From Streptomyces typhae (GTDB lineage Bacteria > Actinomycetota > Actinomycetes > Streptomycetales > Streptomycetaceae): a DNA stretch of 64,000 bases. The position numbers were made by a program, and so were the translations under genes. The stretch is from positions 352,223 through 416,222 of the forward strand of contig NZ_WPNZ01000007.1 of assembly GCF_009755605.1 (NCBI RefSeq), in the 5' to 3' direction. The notes under the pieces were generated by a model. The model did no database searches. It was not told where the DNA came from and worked only from the letters and a program-made list of their open reading frames with translations. Below, in pieces: positions 31,615-38,989 of the stretch. How positions within the stretch are numbered: the first letter of the stretch is position 1; the number at the start of each line of letters is the position of its first letter.

Positions 31615-33927
31615 ATGACCACCACCGACCACTCCAGACCGACAGCACACCGTTCCCGCCAGGCCCGCACCCTCGCGGGCGGCGCGCTCGCCTCCGCCCT
31701 CGCCCTCGGCATCGCCGCACCGTACGCAGCGGCGACCACGGCCCCCGCATCCACGGGGCGGACGGGGTCCGCGGCCCCCGCCGAGGCGCACGCGGCCGCG
31801 GTGCCCACCGCGCTCGGCCCCTGGACCGCGCCGAAGGAACTGCCCGGCGTCACCGGCGTCGTCGACGTGAAGGCGACGAGCGGCGGCACCGTCGCGGGCC
31901 TCTTCACCCAGGACGGCCAGGGAGGCCAGGGAGGCCAGAACGGCCAGGGCCGCAAGACGGTCCTCGCCCTGCGCCCGGCGGGCGCCACCACCTGGGGGGC
32001 GCCCGCACCCGCACCGGCGGACGCCGCCACGCTCCACCGCACCGACGACGGCGCCCTCTCGCTGCTGTGGTGGACGGACCCGGCGGACGACGGCACGCGG
32101 ACGCTGAAGGTGTCCCGCCTCACCCCGGAGGGGACCGCGTTCGGCCCCGCGGAGGACATCGCCACCGGCACCCTCGCGGCCAACGGATACCACCCGCGCG
32201 TGCAGCGCACGGCGCTCGCCACCAACGCCGCGGGCCACCGCGCCGTGGCGTGGATGGACGACGAGCACCGGCTGACCGTCGTCGAGCAGAGCGGCCCGAG
32301 CGGCGCCTGGTCCGCGCCGAAGACCCTCGACCGGCTGCCCGACCCCATCGTCCGCGACGACAACGTCTACGACTACAAGCTCTGGGACCTGCGCCTCGCC
32401 GTCGACAAGGCGGGCACCGTCGGCGTGCTCTGGGGCGGCAACAGCTACTACACGGGCGACGGCGTGGACCCGGACCCGACCGCCTACAAGTGGCACTACA
32501 AGTACGTCGAGAAGCCCGCCGCCGCGTCCACGGGCCAGGCCGCCTCGTGGACCGAGCCGGGCGACCTGCCGCTGCTCGGCGAGAAGCCGAAGCTGGTCGC
32601 GCTCGCCGCCCACCCGCAAGGAGGCTTCCACCTCCTTTCGGGCGGCACGTACGCGCGCAAGGCGGCCGGGGCGACGCAGTGGGGACCGGCCGAGCAGACG
32701 GGCGTCGGGTCCCGGCCCTACGCGCCCGCAGAGCTGCTCACCGCCGCGAACGGCGACGTCACGGCGGTCGGCATGACCGGCTCCGACACGGCCGGCACCG
32801 CGCTCCGCCGTGCCGGTGGCGGCAGTTGGGGCGGCGCACGCAAGCTCGCCTCGTACGTGGAAGGCGACTCGCTGGGCGCGGCGGCCACCGCGGACGGCAC
32901 GGTCGTCGTCACGTACACGCAGAAGCGTTTCGAAGCGAGCCGTACCGTCCGCAAGGACTTCGTGGCGCAGACCGTCCGGGGCGGCGACCCGGCCAAGCCG
33001 CGCACGCTCAGCGCGCAGGTGAAGGGCACCTGGAGCACGGGCCGTGCGGCCGTCGACGCCAAGGGCCGCCCGGTGGCGGTGTGGACGCAGGAGGACCCGG
33101 CCGTCGGCGGCGGCCCGAGCACGTCGTACACCGCGACCACCGGGCCCCGGGCGAAGCCGCAGTGGCACGACTACGCCGACGACACCCGTGGGGACGTCCT
33201 CGGCATGAAGGCCGGCAGCTCGATGAATCTGTACACCGGGGACACCACGAACCCCACGACCACCTTCTCCGCCGCCCCCTGGGACGAGAAGGCGCGCGTG
33301 GTCCCCTTCGGCGACTTCGACGGCGACCGTGCCAACGACCTGGTGGTGCGGCTGCCCGGCGGCGAGGCCCGGCTCTACACCCCGGTCGCCGGGGGCCTGC
33401 CGACGGCCACCTCGCCGTACAAGCGGCTCGCCCGGGACTGGAGCCGCTACGACACGCTGTTCGCGAGCGGCGACCAGACCGGCGACGGCCGCCCCGACCT
33501 GCTGGCCCGCGACAAGGCCACGGGAGACGTGTATCTGTACGCGCACGACGGCGCCGACGGCTTCAAGGCGCGGGTGAAGGTGCGCTCGGCCTGGACCGGG
33601 TACACCCGGGTCATCGGCGCCGGCGACCTGAACGGCGACGGCACCGGGGACGTCCTCGCCCTGGACAAGTCCGGTGAGCTGTGGCGCTACGACGGCCTGC
33701 GCACCGGCAAGTTCAAGGACCGCGTCCGCGTCTTCAAGGACTGGGGCGCCTCCTACAAGGACGTCGTCGGCGCCGGTGACGTGAACGGCGACGGCAAGCA
33801 CGACCTGCTGTCCCGGGACACCGGGGGCCGCCTGTGGCTCAACGCGGGCAAGGGGAACGGGACGTTCGGCAACCGGACCGCCTTCGGTGCGGCGGGGTAT
33901 TGGAAGGAGTGGGCGTCCCTGGGCTGA
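31615..33927 (+). CDS. Large secreted FG-GAP/VCBS repeat protein
   Basis: 770 aa. Twin-basic leader TAHRSRQART followed by LAGGALASALALGIAAPYAA and an Ala/Thr-rich mature start. Residues ~70-530 are a long propeller-like region with repeated WTAPKEL, WSAPKTL, WTEPGDL and WGGARKL strands (BNR/sialidase-like blade signatures). The C-terminal ~220 residues carry FG-GAP loops: DFDGDRANDLVVR, DQTGDGRPDLLAR, DLNGDGTGDVLALD and DVNGDGKHDLLSRD. No catalytic residues recognised, so an extracellular binding or structural role is inferred. A Gly/Gln simple repeat (GQGGQGGQNGQG) lies at ~101-112. Start ATG 31615 has only a weak G-rich leader. Confidence 0.88.
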   Translation: MTTTDHSRPTAHRSRQARTLAGGALASALALGIAAPYAAATTAPASTGRTGSAAPAEAHAAAVPTALGPWTAPKELPGVTGVVDVKATSGGTVAGLFTQDGQGGQGGQNGQGRKTVLALRPAGATTWGAPAPAPADAATLHRTDDGALSLLWWTDPADDGTRTLKVSRLTPEGTAFGPAEDIATGTLAANGYHPRVQRTALATNAAGHRAVAWMDDEHRLTVVEQSGPSGAWSAPKTLDRLPDPIVRDDNVYDYKLWDLRLAVDKAGTVGVLWGGNSYYTGDGVDPDPTAYKWHYKYVEKPAAASTGQAASWTEPGDLPLLGEKPKLVALAAHPQGGFHLLSGGTYARKAAGATQWGPAEQTGVGSRPYAPAELLTAANGDVTAVGMTGSDTAGTALRRAGGGSWGGARKLASYVEGDSLGAAATADGTVVVTYTQKRFEASRTVRKDFVAQTVRGGDPAKPRTLSAQVKGTWSTGRAAVDAKGRPVAVWTQEDPAVGGGPSTSYTATTGPRAKPQWHDYADDTRGDVLGMKAGSSMNLYTGDTTNPTTTFSAAPWDEKARVVPFGDFDGDRANDLVVRLPGGEARLYTPVAGGLPTATSPYKRLARDWSRYDTLFASGDQTGDGRPDLLARDKATGDVYLYAHDGADGFKARVKVRSAWTGYTRVIGAGDLNGDGTGDVLALDKSGELWRYDGLRTGKFKDRVRVFKDWGASYKDVVGAGDVNGDGKHDLLSRDTGGRLWLNAGKGNGTFGNRTAFGAAGYWKEWASLG

Positions 33928-33979
33928 CCCCGGGCACCGGGCTCAGCCGGTAGTGGGGGGGGGTGGGGCCGACCGCCGC

Positions 33980-34549
33980 TCAGCCCGTGGCGGGGCCGAC
34001 CGCCGCCTTGACGAGTGCGCCGATGCGCGCCTCGTCGGCGGCGGTCAGCTCGGTCGTCAGCGCGTAGCTGGTCGCCCACATGGTGCCGTCGTCGAGGCCC
34101 TTCGCCTCGTCGCTGAAGCCGAGGGTGGCGTAGCGCGCCTTGAACTTCTGCGCGCTCTGGAAGAAGCACAGGACCTTGCCGTCCCTGGCGTACGCGGGCA
34201 TCCCGTACCAGAGCTTCGGCGCGAGTTCCGGCGCGTTGGCCTTCACGAGGGCGTGCACGCGTTCGGCGAGGACGCGGTCGGCGTCCGCCATCTCGGCGAT
34301 CTTCGCGAGGACGTCGCCCTCGGCGTCCGCCTTCGCCTTCGCGCCGCGCGCGCTCCGGCGGGCGTCCTGCTTCAGCTCCTTGGCGCGCTCCTTCATGGCG
34401 CTGCGCTCGTCGTCGGTGAATCCGTCGTAGCTCGTCACTGCGGTCTGCTCTGCGGACTGCGCCGCAGTCTGTGCCGTGGTCTGCGCCGCAGTCTGTGCCG
34501 CAGTCTGTGCCGTGTTCTGTGCTGCCGCGTTCTTCTCCGTGGTCTTCAT
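33980..34549 (-). CDS. DUF1801 (YdhG-like) protein with N-terminal Ala-Gln-Thr repeat
   Basis: 189 aa. The fold spans ~80-180: DVLAKIAEMADADRVLAERV, PELAPKLWYGMPAYARDGKVLCFFQ (core DUF1801 motif) and FKARYATLGFSDEAKGLDDG. The family includes frataxin-like iron-carrier proteins, but function is unproved. Residues 8-35 are QTAAQTAAQTTAQTAAQ-type repeats from a 12-bp DNA array at 34443-34525. ATG 34549 follows TAGCGT by 7 nt (leaderless). The 3' end shows a local duplication: GGGGCCGACCGCCG occurs at 33965 and again at 33993, next to a run of nine G. Confidence 0.85.
   Translation of the reverse strand: MKTTEKNAAAQNTAQTAAQTAAQTTAQTAAQSAEQTAVTSYDGFTDDERSAMKERAKELKQDARRSARGAKAKADAEGDVLAKIAEMADADRVLAERVHALVKANAPELAPKLWYGMPAYARDGKVLCFFQSAQKFKARYATLGFSDEAKGLDDGTMWATSYALTTELTAADEARIGALVKAAVGPATG
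34443..34525. repeat. 12-bp in-frame repeat in the DUF1801 gene
   Basis: About seven degenerate copies of GCAGTCTGTGCC/GTGGTCTGCGCC give the TAAQ repeat of the protein. The unit is a whole number of codons. Confidence 0.75.
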
Positions 34550-34643
34550 GCCTTTCACGCTAGCCGCGCCGCTGTGACCGGCGCTTCTCCGATCCTGACC
34601 GGTTGCGGGGGCCGGTCCGGCGGCCCGTGTCAGGCGGTCCGCG

Positions 34644-35156
34644 TCAGGCCGCCCGCGTCAGCCGGTTCGCGAGGGTGGACAGTGTGTACGTACCGATGCC
34701 CATGACGACCTCCAGGGCGTTCCGCTCACTGAAGCCGTGGTCCAGGAAGGCCCGTACATCGGCGTCGTCGACGCCGCCCGCGCACGCGAGGACCCGGACG
34801 GCGAACGTCCGCACGGCGTCGAGCCGTTCGTGCCCCTCGGGCAGTCCCCGCCCCTCCCGGAGCGCGGCCACCAGGCCGTCGTCGGCCCCGAGACCGCGCA
34901 GCTTGGCGGTGTGCATCTCGACGCACACGTGGCAGTCGTTGCGCACGGCGACGGTCATGACGACGGTCTCGCGGGCCAGCGGGTCCAGGGTCGTGCGTTC
35001 GAACTTCCGGCTCAGCTCCAGGAACCCGGTGAGCAGCTCCGGTGACGCGGCGAGCCGCGCGACGGCGTCGGGCAGCGCGCCGAAGGCACGGGTGGCGCCT
35101 TCCATGGCGGCGCGGGACGCCTCCGGCGCGGAGTCCAAGGTGTGTGCGGCGAACAT
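34644..35156 (-). CDS. Carboxymuconolactone decarboxylase/AhpD-like peroxidase
   Basis: 170 aa. AhpD-type active site: TVAVRNDCHVCVEMHTAKLR with the CxxC pair (Cys ~80 and 83) and the following His. Surrounding helices (GFLELSRKFERTTLDPLARETVVM, VRAFLDHGFSERNALEVVMGIGTYTLSTLANRL) match the trimeric CMD fold. Probably a disulfide-dependent alkylhydroperoxidase in the cytoplasm. Divergent from the MarR gene, separated by only 26 bp, with the MarR palindrome inside that gap and the start of marR, so oxidative or antibiotic stress derepression of both genes is likely. RBS AGGGGTGGG lies 5 nt before the ATG. Confidence 0.92.
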   Translation of the reverse strand: MFAAHTLDSAPEASRAAMEGATRAFGALPDAVARLAASPELLTGFLELSRKFERTTLDPLARETVVMTVAVRNDCHVCVEMHTAKLRGLGADDGLVAALREGRGLPEGHERLDAVRTFAVRVLACAGGVDDADVRAFLDHGFSERNALEVVMGIGTYTLSTLANRLTRAA

Positions 35157-35175
35157 GACGTCCCACCCCTAAAAT

Positions 35176-35192
35176 CGACAACATGGTTGACG
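35176..35192. promoter_or_regulatory. MarR operator overlapping the marR start codon
   Basis: CGACAAC-ATG-GTTGACG: 7-bp arms with one mismatch, centred on the ATG of the MarR gene. A third half-site GTTGTCG follows at 35210-35216 and AACC-A-GGTT at 35204-35212. The -10 TAAAAT (35170-35175) abuts the palindrome. Binding would block both the leaderless marR transcript and the divergent peroxidase gene. Confidence 0.65.
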
Positions 35193-35725
35193 AAGAAAAG
35201 GTAAACCAGGTTGTCGAGAAAGAGAAGCGGGAGAGGAAGGGCGCACGGAGCCCGGAGAGCCCGGACACCCCGGGCTACGAGCTGCCCCTCCTCCTCTTCG
35301 CCGGTTTCCGCACCCTCATCGACCGCCTGCACACCGAACTGGCCCGCCAGGGCCACCCGGACGTCCGTCCGGCACACGGCTTCGCGATGCAGGCCATCGG
35401 GGCGGCGGGGGCGAGCGCCAGCGACGTCGGGCGGCGCCTCGGCGTCACCAAGCAGGCCGCGGGCAAGACGGTCGACCGCCTCCTCACCCTCGGCTACGCC
35501 GAACGCGCCGACGACCCGGCCGACGCCCGCCGCAAACTGGTCCGCCTCACCCCGCACGGCCTGGACGCCCTGACCCGCTCGGCGGCGGTCTTCGACAACC
35601 TGCGGGCGGAGTGGGCCCGGGAGCTGGGCCCGGACCGCGTCCGCGCCCTGGAGTCGGACCTGCGCGCGGTCGTGCCGCCGGAGTCGTTCCGGTTGGACGC
35701 GGCGGGGTGGTTGGGCGGGGCGTGA
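35183..35725 (+). CDS. MarR-family regulator
   Basis: 180 aa. Charged N-terminus (KVNQVVEKEKRERKGARS), winged HTH at about 68-130: ASASDVGRRLGVTKQAAGKTVDRLLTLGYAE, then wing DDPADARRKLVRLTPHGLDAL. The ATG at 35183 is 7 nt after TAAAAT, leaderless, and sits in the middle of a palindromic operator. Controls presumably itself and the divergent AhpD-like gene; by family logic an oxidant or phenolic ligand would release it. Confidence 0.92.
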   Translation: MVDEEKVNQVVEKEKRERKGARSPESPDTPGYELPLLLFAGFRTLIDRLHTELARQGHPDVRPAHGFAMQAIGAAGASASDVGRRLGVTKQAAGKTVDRLLTLGYAERADDPADARRKLVRLTPHGLDALTRSAAVFDNLRAEWARELGPDRVRALESDLRAVVPPESFRLDAAGWLGGA

Positions 35726-35795
35726 CCCGGTATCCGTCCTATCGTTGTACTGCGCGGCCGCAGGAACCGATGAGCGGCCGGGGAGGAGCGCCACA

Positions 35796-36386
35796 GTGAC
35801 TGTTCTCGAAGACAGGATCGAGATGGCCGAGACCACCAACGAGCAGGCTCTGGACGAGATGTTCGAGGCGCTTGAGCGGGAGCCCTTCCTCGAGGGATAC
35901 AAGATTGAGATCGTCGAGGGGGCCGTCCATATGACGCCGCAGCGGGACGTCCATTGGGCGATCATCCGCAAGCTTCTTCATGCCCTGGAGGACAAGTTCG
36001 GCAGAGACGTACGGGTGCTGTCGGACGTACGCATCGACTTCCCCGGCAAGCGCAACGGCCTCTGCCCCGATGTCGCCAAGCTGCGTGACGGCGCGGAGCG
36101 CGACGACCGGGAGCGCTGGCGCCCCGAGGACATCGAGTTCGTCGCCGAGGTGATCTCCCAGTCGACCGCCGTCAACAACTACGGCCCCAAGAAGGGGCTG
36201 TACGCCAAGGCTCGCATCCCCGTCTACGTGATCGCCGACCCGTACCAGGGCCAAGTCCACATCTACACCCAGCCCAAGCAGGGCGAGTACCACGTCGAGA
36301 CGAAGGCCGACTTCGGCACGGAGATCGACCTCACCCACACCCTCCTCGGACTCACTCTCGACACCACCGGCTTTCCTCGGGGCTGA
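35796..36386 (+). CDS. Uma2-family (PD-(D/E)XK-like) protein
   Basis: 196 aa from the GTG at 35796 with GGGGAGGAG 7 nt upstream; the frame extends 17 codons further but lacks a site. Uma2/DUF820 pattern: LEREPFLEGYKIEIVEGAVHM, HWAIIRKLLHALEDKF, CPDVAKLRDGAER, FVAEVISQSTAVNNYGPKKGLYAKARIPVYVIADP. Fold relatives are restriction-like nucleases with catalytic Asp in PDVA, Glu in AEVIS and Lys in GPKKGLYA. Such genes are numerous in Streptomyces, function unproved. Stands alone; slightly lower GC than its neighbours, hinting at mobility. Confidence 0.9.
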   Translation: MTVLEDRIEMAETTNEQALDEMFEALEREPFLEGYKIEIVEGAVHMTPQRDVHWAIIRKLLHALEDKFGRDVRVLSDVRIDFPGKRNGLCPDVAKLRDGAERDDRERWRPEDIEFVAEVISQSTAVNNYGPKKGLYAKARIPVYVIADPYQGQVHIYTQPKQGEYHVETKADFGTEIDLTHTLLGLTLDTTGFPRG

Positions 36387-36445
36387 CACCCCACCGGCCC
36401 CCACACCCTCTTGCCTAAAGCTCTTCCACCCCGTTGGCTGATCCC

Positions 36446-37438
36446 ATGAGGTACACGCAGCTGGGACGCACTGGAGTCAGGGTCAGCCGCCTCACTCTCG
36501 GCACGATGAACTTCGGGCCGCACACCGGGGAGGCGGAGAGTCACGGGATCATGGATGCCGCGCTCGACGCGGGGATCAACTTCTTCGACACCTCGAACAC
36601 ATACGGCGCGCCCGAGAAGAAAGGCCGCACCGAAGAGATCATCGGGACCTGGTTCGCAGGGGGCGGTGAGCGCCGCGACAAGGTCGTGCTCGCCACCAAG
36701 GTCTACGGGAACATGTCGCCGCACGGCGTCGCGCCCTGGCCCAACCACGACAAGCTCTCCGCGGTGAACATCCGCCGCTCGGTGGAGGCCTCGCTCCGGC
36801 GCCTCCAGACCGACTACATCGACGTCTACCAGTTCCATCACATCGACCGGAACACGCCCGCCGAGGAGATCTGGCAGGCCGTGGACGTCCTGATCCAGCA
36901 GGGCAAGATCCTGTACGCGGGCTCCAGCAACTTCCCCGGCTACAAGATCGCCCAGGCCAACGAGGTGGCCGCCCGCCGCGGCAGCTACGGCCTGGTCACC
37001 GAGCAGTGCCTGTACAACCTCGCGGAGCGCCGCGCCGAGATGGAGGTCCTGCCCGCGGCGCGCGAGTACGGCCTCGGTGTCATCCCCTGGTCCCCGCTGC
37101 ACGGCGGACTGCTCGGCGGCGTCCTGAAGAAGGAGGTCGAGGGCGGCCGGCGCGCCTCGGGACGGTCGGCGTCCGCGCTCGCCGACCCCGCGACACGCGA
37201 CCGCGTCCAGGCGTACGAGGACCTGCTCGACAAGCACGGCCTCGAACCCGGCGAGGTGGCGCTGGCCTGGCTGCTCGGCCGCCCCGGCATCACCGGGCCG
37301 ATCGTGGGCCCGCGCACCCCGGAGCAGCTCGCGTCCGCCGTGCGCGCCGTCGACCTGAAGCTCGGCAAGGACGTCCTGCTGTCGCTCGACGAGATCTTCC
37401 CCGGCCCCGGACCGACCCCGGAGGCCTTCGCCTGGTAG
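36446..37438 (+). CDS. Aldo/keto reductase
   Basis: 330 aa AKR: MRYTQLGRTGVRVSRLTLGT, active-site Tyr53 in DTSNTYGAPEKKGRTEE, Asp48 in FFDTS, Lys in VLATKVYG and His in DVYQFHHIDRN; C-terminal NADPH block GRPGITGPIVGPRTPEQL. Closest by pattern to the AKR11/YghZ-like (general stress GSP69-type) group. Start ATG 36446 is 6 nt after TTGGCT (36434-36439), with TTGCCT (36411-36416) 17 bp further up, a plausible promoter for a leaderless mRNA. Substrate unknown. Confidence 0.92.
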   Translation: MRYTQLGRTGVRVSRLTLGTMNFGPHTGEAESHGIMDAALDAGINFFDTSNTYGAPEKKGRTEEIIGTWFAGGGERRDKVVLATKVYGNMSPHGVAPWPNHDKLSAVNIRRSVEASLRRLQTDYIDVYQFHHIDRNTPAEEIWQAVDVLIQQGKILYAGSSNFPGYKIAQANEVAARRGSYGLVTEQCLYNLAERRAEMEVLPAAREYGLGVIPWSPLHGGLLGGVLKKEVEGGRRASGRSASALADPATRDRVQAYEDLLDKHGLEPGEVALAWLLGRPGITGPIVGPRTPEQLASAVRAVDLKLGKDVLLSLDEIFPGPGPTPEAFAW

Positions 37439-37445
37439 GCGCACG

Positions 37446-37510
37446 GCAGTCGCCCGGTCCTCGTCCGGTCCTCGTCCGGCAGTCGTCCGGTCGTCGTCCA
37501 GTCGTCTCCG
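37446..37510. repeat. 11-bp tandem repeat, six copies
   Basis: Units GTCCTCGTCCG, GCAGTCGTCCG and variants repeat every 11 bp from 37446 to 37510, directly after the aldo/keto reductase stop. The period is one turn of B-DNA. It may act in transcription termination or merely be slippage product. Confidence 0.8.
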
Positions 37511-37548
37511 GTGATCGTCTGATGACCGCCTGGCGGCGGTGCTCCCGG

Positions 37549-37638
37549 TTACTTCCCGAGCGCCGCCGCCAGCGCCACGACGACGAACATCAGCACGAGC
37601 ACACCGGCCATGATCCGGTTCCTGGTCCTTGGGTCCAC
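37549..37638 (-). CDS. 29-residue single-span membrane protein
   Basis: GTG at 37638 to TAA at 37549: VDPRTRNRIMAG, then VLVLMFVVVALAAALGK. A basic N-terminus followed by one ~18-residue hydrophobic helix and a final Lys is the plan of bacterial small membrane proteins. Support for the start: TAACCT on the minus strand ends 7 nt before the GTG, the same leaderless arrangement as many real genes here. It lies 10 bp downstream of thpR on the same strand. Partner and function unknown. Confidence 0.65.
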   Translation of the reverse strand: MDPRTRNRIMAGVLVLMFVVVALAAALGK

Positions 37639-37648
37639 ACCATCGAGG

Positions 37649-38245
37649 TTAACCGGCCTCGTCTCCGTCCCCACCGGCGCCTCCCAGCGCCCACCGGCCG
37701 ACGACCTCGTACCGGGGCTGCTCCCCCGGCACCCCGCTCCTCGGCAGGTTGCTGCGGACGAGCGCGAGATCGGCCACCGTCCACGGTGTGCCCTCGAACG
37801 CGGCGAGCGCCTCCATGTAGGGGATGAGGTCCGTCTCGCCCCGCGACCGCGCGAGCGTCAGGTGCGGGCGGTAGGCGCGGTGCTCCTCCATCGTGACGCC
37901 CGCCTTCCGCGCGGCCGCCCCGGCCCGGCCCGCCAGGATCCTCAGCTCCGGCACCGCGCCGCCCGCCCCCACCCACAGCGCCCGGCCCCCGAAGTGCCCA
38001 CCGCCGCGCAGCGAGAGCCGGAACGGCGCCGTACGCCGTGCCGACCTCCGCAGTCGTCCGGCCAGGTCCGGCACCGACTCGTCGGGCACCTCGGCCATGA
38101 ACGCCAGGGTGAAGTGCCAGTTCGCGCGGTCCGTCCAGCGCACCGCGTCCGGGTCCACGCCCCGCACGGTGTGCAACGCGCCCGCGAACCGGGCCAGTTC
38201 GTCCGCGATCGGCTCCGGGGGCAGTACCGCCGCAAAGAGTCTCAT
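37649..38245 (-). CDS. thpR: RNA 2',3'-cyclic phosphodiesterase (2H family)
   Basis: 198 aa. Two H-x-T/S-L motifs of the 2H phosphoesterase fold: WHFTLAFM (~44-51) and YRPHLTLARS (~125-134). N-terminus MRLFAAVLPPEPIADELARF is typical of ThpR/LigT, once called 2'-5' RNA ligase. Hydrolyses 2',3'-cyclic phosphates on RNA ends in the cytoplasm. C-terminal 20 residues are Gly/Asp-rich. Divergent from the GNAT gene, 31 bp apart. Confidence 0.93.
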   Translation of the reverse strand: MRLFAAVLPPEPIADELARFAGALHTVRGVDPDAVRWTDRANWHFTLAFMAEVPDESVPDLAGRLRRSARRTAPFRLSLRGGGHFGGRALWVGAGGAVPELRILAGRAGAAARKAGVTMEEHRAYRPHLTLARSRGETDLIPYMEALAAFEGTPWTVADLALVRSNLPRSGVPGEQPRYEVVGRWALGGAGGDGDEAG

Positions 38246-38276
38246 GTGTCCAGCGTGCCTCGATTAGCCTGCCTCC

Positions 38277-38825
38277 ATGGACGACTTTGATCACATGGAC
38301 GGCTTGGATCACACTGGCATACGTATCCGCGCGGCGGGCCCGGCCGACATCCCCGCCTACCTCGGCATCCTCGACAGTGCCGTCGCCTGGCTGGTCTCGC
38401 AGGGGCGTACGGAGCAGTGGGGTACGGAGCCGCTGTCGCGGAGTCCGCGGACCGTCGAGCTGATCGAGAAGTATGTGACGACCGGGTGGCCGTGGATCGC
38501 CGAGGTCGGTGGGGAGCCCGCCGGGATGCTCCTCCTCAGCGACGGACCCGCCTCCTATGTCCCCGCCGTCGACGAGCCCGAGCGCTACGTCCACTTCCTC
38601 GCCACGGATTCGCGGTTCGCGGGGCTGGGTGTGGGGCGCGCGCTCCTCGGCCACGCCGTCGCCGAGGCCCGTGCCGCGGGGGTCTCTCTGCTGCGCGTCG
38701 ACTGCTTCGCGGGGTACGAGGGGAAGCTCGTCGCGTACTACGAGAGCAACGGGTTTCGGCGGGCCCAGTCCTTCACGGCGAAGGACGGGACGTGGCCCGG
38801 TCAGGTCCTGGAGCAGCGGGTCTGA
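38277..38825 (+). CDS. GNAT-family N-acetyltransferase
   Basis: 182 aa. Acetyl-CoA pyrophosphate loop in the A motif: VHFLATDSRFAGLGVGRALLGHAVAEARAAG (Q/R-x-x-G-x-G/A type), then LLRVDCFAGYEGKLVAYYESNGF, the B motif. Its N-terminal HMDGLDHTG repeat is short. ATG 38277 follows TAGCCT by 6 nt, leaderless. The 3' side carries a dispersed Streptomyces hairpin repeat (38842-38887). Substrate not predictable. Confidence 0.92.
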   Translation: MDDFDHMDGLDHTGIRIRAAGPADIPAYLGILDSAVAWLVSQGRTEQWGTEPLSRSPRTVELIEKYVTTGWPWIAEVGGEPAGMLLLSDGPASYVPAVDEPERYVHFLATDSRFAGLGVGRALLGHAVAEARAAGVSLLRVDCFAGYEGKLVAYYESNGFRRAQSFTAKDGTWPGQVLEQRV

Positions 38826-38841
38826 CCCGGGGGCTCCGTTC

Positions 38842-38887
38842 CTGGGGCTCCGCCCCAGACCCCGCTCCTCAAACGCCGGAGGGGCTG
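38842..38887. repeat. 46-bp dispersed Streptomyces hairpin repeat, copy 1
   Basis: Begins with the hairpin CTGGGGC-TCC-GCCCCAG, continues ACCCCGCTCCTCAAACGCC and ends GGAGGGGCTG, where CTCC and GGAG form a second stem. Differs by one base from the copy at 57150-57195. It sits just after a stop codon in both places and probably works as a terminator. Confidence 0.85.
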
Positions 38888-38911
38888 TAAATATCGCCGC
38901 AGACCCGGCCG

Positions 38912-38962
38912 GGCCCCGTCAGGGGCGCGGGGAACTGCGCGACCAGCCCCCACGCACCCGCA
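38912..38962. repeat. Second dispersed element with CCCC-GTCA-GGGG hairpin
   Basis: GGCCCCGTCAGGGGCGCGGG and the following AACTGCGCGACCAGCCCCC form a block I recognise as common in Streptomyces intergenic DNA. A shorter relative, CCCCGTCAGGGGCGCGG, is at 54832-54848. It lies between the convergent GNAT and MFS genes. Confidence 0.65.
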
Positions 38963-38989
38963 CCCGAACCGCCCGGCCGCAGGCCCGCC

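Noticed and set aside
31188..33801. Long frames on both strands through the 17-bp array and second FG-GAP gene
   Set aside because: They start inside or run through the tandem array and show only Pro/Arg/Gly simple sequence; the 31615 frame has a signal peptide and FG-GAP loops.
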